64,000 nt of DNA from Prostheceraeus crozeri (Eukaryota; Platyhelminthes; Polycladida; Euryleptidae): NCBI GenBank assembly GCA_907163375.1, contig CAJQUW010000464.1, forward strand, positions 26,808-90,807. The letters are read 5' to 3'. The translations under genes and the position numbers were made by a program. Each line of letters opens with the position of its first letter. Positions within the stretch are counted from its first letter, which is position 1. This document shows positions 60,036 to 64,000 of this stretch, in pieces. The notes beneath the pieces are model-generated. The model was not told the origin of the DNA. It worked only from the letters and a program-made list of their open reading frames with translations, and did not search any database.

Positions 60036-61809
60036 AATAACTGTAATTACGAGTCAGAGGACGAGGATATGATTTTTAACGACCAAGTTGATAACCAGAT
60101 CAATAATGACATGCCTACGACAAGTGACAGCGGCGATATCGAAGCTGATTCACCCGAGCTCGAAAACGATGATGACGACGTGCTTGATGAATCATACCTT
60201 GTTGACGCTGAAATGGAATATTGCAGGAGTGATGATGATGATATTGATGGTGGACCCAGTGTTCAGTATTCCTCTTCATCTGGACATATTTGGAGTACAC
60301 TTCCTCCGAATCCTCAAGGCCGTGCCGCATCTACAAACATAGTTCGTTTTTACAGTGGTCGGAAACCAGGCCTCAATCCACGAACCGAGCGAGAATCCGT
60401 TATCATTATTCTTGATTGCATCATCGACGATATTTTGTTATATTCTAATCTGCATGGCCGTCGTATTATTCAGAAATGGAATCTATCTCATGTTAAAAAG
60501 AAACAATGGAAGTCTATAGATCGTGTTGAATTCGAAGCCTTCCTTGGACTATTGATCGTCACTGGTGCATTTCGTGCTAAGTACCGTAATGTTGAAGAGT
60601 TGTGGTCTCTGAGAGACGGCTTCGCGATCTGCCGATCAACAATGACTATGGAGCGCTTTCTGCAGATCAAATCAGCACTCCGGTTTGATGATCCTCGCCG
60701 AAGAGACAGAAGTGACGCTCTTGCTCCTATCAGGCACATAAGTGAGATATTCAACAAAAATCTTCGATATATTTACACTCCTGGACCCTGGCTTACAATT
60801 GATGAGCAATTACTTGAATACCACGGAAAAGTAAGGTTCAAACAATATATTTCGTCTAAGCCTGGTAAATTTGGCATGAAGCTTATATGGCTTTGCGATG
60901 CAGAAACATTTTACGCCGTCAATTGTGTAATTTACATTGGTGCGGATACAATCATACCAGGATTTGTTTTTACCTCAAAATCTGTGACACGGCATTTGCT
61001 CGAGCCTTATTTTGGATCCGGACGTCACCTAACTGGATATAATTGGTTTTCTTCCATTGACCTTGTTACTGAGTTGAAAGAGCGAAATATTTCATACATT
61101 GGTACTATCCGAAAAAATAGAAAGGGTGTTCCACAAATAGCTACCTCCACTGATGGACGCATTCGAAAGGATACTCGGATCTTCTATGATAACAACGGTA
61201 CTACGCTGGTTTCATTTTGGGGTAAGGGTGCATCACCAGTCGTGCTAATTGATTCTCTAAATAAGATTGTGCCGAGACCAGATCTGAATTCTAAACCGGT
61301 AACTGTTCTGCAGTACAATGCCACAAAATCTGGTGTTGATATTTTCGACAAACGCGTACGTGGATTTTCCTGCAAAAGAAAACGCAATCTTCTCAAATAT
61401 GACTGATATATCCACCAACAATGCCTGCATTATATTTAACCAAGAAAGAGAAGGAAGTCGTAGGCAGGAGCAGCATTACAATTTTCTCAAAACTGTCGGG
61501 TACCAATTGGTGCATGAGCATATCTTGCGTCGACTTTCTACTGATAAATTGAGTGAATCAACCAAGATATCCTTGAAATGTATCGGATATAATACAAGCC
61601 CACAAGTTGATATCACACCAATCCGCTTCGAAAAGCCAAAGCGTTGCTATTTTTGTGATTGGCGGAAGGATAAAAAACTTACTGGGCATGCCCCAAATGT
61701 AATCATCCACGATGTCAAGATCATCGATAAGATTTGTGCAAACAATGCCAAATTTAGGCAACGTGTTTTGGTAATTAGTTATACATCGTATATCCTTGCG
61801 GCATTGTGA
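60012..61809 (+). pseudogene. piggyBac-type transposase, broken
   Basis: The acidic N-terminus, then VEFEAFLGLLIVTGAFRAKYR, FDDPRRRDRSDALAPIR, WLTIDEQLLEYHGKVRF (first catalytic Asp), SKPGKFGMKLIW and SGVDIFDKRV (third Asp) define a piggyBac DDD transposase. The position of the second Asp (normally DNWFTS) reads GYNWFSS, a Tyr. The frame ends at 61406 and continues in another frame (TDISTNNACIIFNQ... to a KRCYFCDWRKDKK Cys region), so there is a frameshift near 61395, and the zinc tail has lost expected Cys residues. It is not active as read. Confidence 0.88.
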
Positions 61810-64000
61810 ACCGAACCATTGTGTAAAATTGTAATTCAAGCGTAGGCCTATACTTTTCGTAAGCCTACTTATGTCATACCAATATATCTATCCGGATCGT
61901 TGTTATATCTGTGTATTTGTTATATAAAAACAAAATCGGTCATCAAAGCCAACTTGGTTACTGAATTGAATAAACTCGCAATTTCTGAAAATATTATACA
62001 TGTACTTTAATCGACAAAATTGATCATTTCACCTTCACAGTTGCCGTGTACATGTACATGTAGGCCCCTTAGAACAATGCATATTCTTGGAATATAAAAT
62101 GTATGGGACTTTTGTGACACCTTAAGTCGGCATTCCATAATAAAAAGATAATATTCTGACAGATTAATTTTTTTGTTATCTGGGTGTGTCATACCCATTA
62201 CATAGATGAAGCCAAATCTAACTTGACATAGGACAACCGTTAAGGTTGAGCATGACAGTAATGGCAACCTATCGAGTTGCTAATTTAGCAAACATTGCAT
62301 CCCCAAGGCTGTCATGACACGGAGGAGCTGTAAAATACCATTATTCCTTCTGCATTACTATCATGATCATTCAATTCCGTGGTAGTTTCTTCAAAACTGC
62401 AAAAATTTGCTTATTTCACATTTGGTAACAATACCCAGTTGTATTCACCTCGAGTTCATTTAAATCGAAAGTGTATACACTTTGGGGATTTAATGAATGC
62501 TGAGTTATCACTCTACCTAATATACTTACGAGTACTCTTTAGTTGTCATTCTCTTCAAATAGACAATTGACTTAAATATTATCATGAAATTCTACCTTTG
62601 GTTCAAATGACGCAAATAATGTTAAAATTACATGCGCTTTCACTGAAGAGAAGGGGAAAAACTAAATTTTGCTACATTTTCATTCTCATGTCAAGGGTAA
62701 GAAAAAGCTGTGGCACTACTGAAATGTTACTGCGATTGATAAATCCAAATTGAGAAGTTGATACAACATCTAAAATCGCTGCCAGACCTCTAAAGGTACA
62801 ATTCTATTTACCCGAATTTATCTAAACATTCATTCATAATAAATCTTGAGTTAGACCTTTATTTTCCTAACGAGCATACTTTTGACTGCACTCAATCATA
62901 TTGGATAGATAGAAAATGTTTTTGGCAACAATGCAGATTAATTTCTATCTTAGACGATGTTTAATTAAATCTTATTCACTGCAGTATTTGCCATCAGTTC
63001 ATCAAGGACGGAAGAGTGTCAATTATCTTATTATTCAAGAAATCCATTCTTATTATTTTAGGTGTTTTCATCAACAGACTGTTTATGAAGCTCTGATAAC
63101 TCATTAAGAAGCAAACGTAAACTTATCTAACAGAAGATTGTTTTTCTTCAATGTAATCAACAAGGATTGATTGCATTTTCAATGCAGTCATCATGGGCTG
63201 GCAATTTCTCGGAGAATTTATTACATGTCCATTGGCGAGCCGAGTAGTGTAGTCGCGATTATTTAGTGCACATGTCAAACGCAAGTTGCGGCATTGAAAA
63301 TGCGGCCAGTATAGAGACTAGGAGTGTTATTTGAACATTTAAATGCCTTACTGTGTAGATTTGTAATTAGCAAGTACTCGTAAGTGAAATTCATTAAATA
63401 CCACTTTAAACACATTACTGGCATATCGCCTAGGCTAGTGCGCCTGCAGAAATTAATAAATGCTGCTTTTTGCAAACGATGTAAATAGAATAATTGAATA
63501 TTAAGTTACATCCTCAGTTGAGAAAATTGGGGGAGGCTATGTCAATGTTGAAAGGCTTGCTGATGATTCTTGAGATTGGATGAAATGGCAACTATTCAGA
63601 GCCTTAAAGTGTGGTAAAATACGTCAATATTTTCTTGCTAAATAGACTATGTCATAGGCCATAAGAAGGGTATGAAAATTATGCCTTAAACTGACCTTTT
63701 TAACTTGCATGTGTTATGCACCACATAATCCATCTTGAAGCACAGATAAAAACTGTGTTATTATTTTGCTGTGAAGATCTATTTAAGTTGCAATGATTTG
63801 AACAATCTTGGATACAAAACAATTTGCAAGTAATAAAAAATTGCGCATGACCAAAAAAAGGTTTCTGCAGATGTTAGGTTGTATCTTCAGCTGGAAAAAG
63901 TGAGCAAACTCGAATAGCAGCCATTCATCCATAATTAAATTAGCTATCATGACATTGGATGAAATCGTGACTATTCGGTTATGTTTCTATTCTGGGATGG
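61810..64000. other. AT-rich host sequence, no gene seen
   Basis: All open frames are under about 90 codons, none with a recognised motif. No piggyBac right terminal repeat or TTAA duplication was identified with confidence. Confidence 0.6.

Overview
The window is eukaryotic, most likely from an AT-rich marine invertebrate genome. It contains GT-AG introns, TATA boxes, AATAAA-type signals, a piggyBac relic and two copies of a Polinton/Maverick (adintovirus-like) DNA element. The species cannot be fixed from the sequence alone.

Layout. 1-222 is an inverted fragment of the same Polinton family. 223-5389 is gene-poor host DNA. 5390-20772 is Polinton copy A, which has its left end but is cut off inside the capsid gene. 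20773-23867 is host-like spacer that opens with a GC-rich repeat. 23868-59001 is Polinton copy B, in the same orientation and with both terminal repeats. 59002-64000 is host DNA holding a large palindrome and a broken piggyBac transposase. Two blocks inside copy B (about 39804-45640 and 50080-54735) do not behave like element DNA and look like assembly or raw-read artefacts. They remove the protease-capsid junction and a stretch upstream of the packaging ATPase.

Gene plan of the Polinton. On the + strand, after the left terminal repeat, come three small transcription units: a zinc/coiled-coil protein with UTR introns, an 88-aa protein and an 84-aa protein. Each is TATA-driven (the TATA of the copy A 84-aa unit is degraded) and each is followed by a sequence that folds as an HDV-like self-cleaving ribozyme, three per element and six in the window. 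Next come a divergent small gene and the spliced protein-primed DNA polymerase B gene. Further right are two minus-strand 'WEVGV' proteins, two + strand PC4-like proteins and a TBP-like protein (two TBP half-repeats) that overlaps the second PC4-like gene in another frame. The minus-strand virion cluster holds protease, major capsid protein, a small basic virion-type protein, integrase plus chromodomain, a 230-aa conserved protein and the packaging ATPase. At the right arm are a basic glycine-tailed protein, two RING-like proteins, a signal-anchor protein, a DEDD-type exonuclease and a spliced conserved 235-aa protein.

How the parts fit. Polymerase, integrase and terminal repeats point to self-synthesising replication and integration. 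Capsid, protease and ATPase point to virion formation. The TBP-like and PC4-like proteins suggest the element carries transcription factors of its own. The repeated ribozymes suggest RNA cleavage is used to form or separate 3' ends of the left-arm transcripts. Several genes are broken: copy A polymerase has two nonsense codons, the copy B integrase and small basic protein have frameshifts, and both TBP-like copies are truncated. Neither copy is intact as read here.
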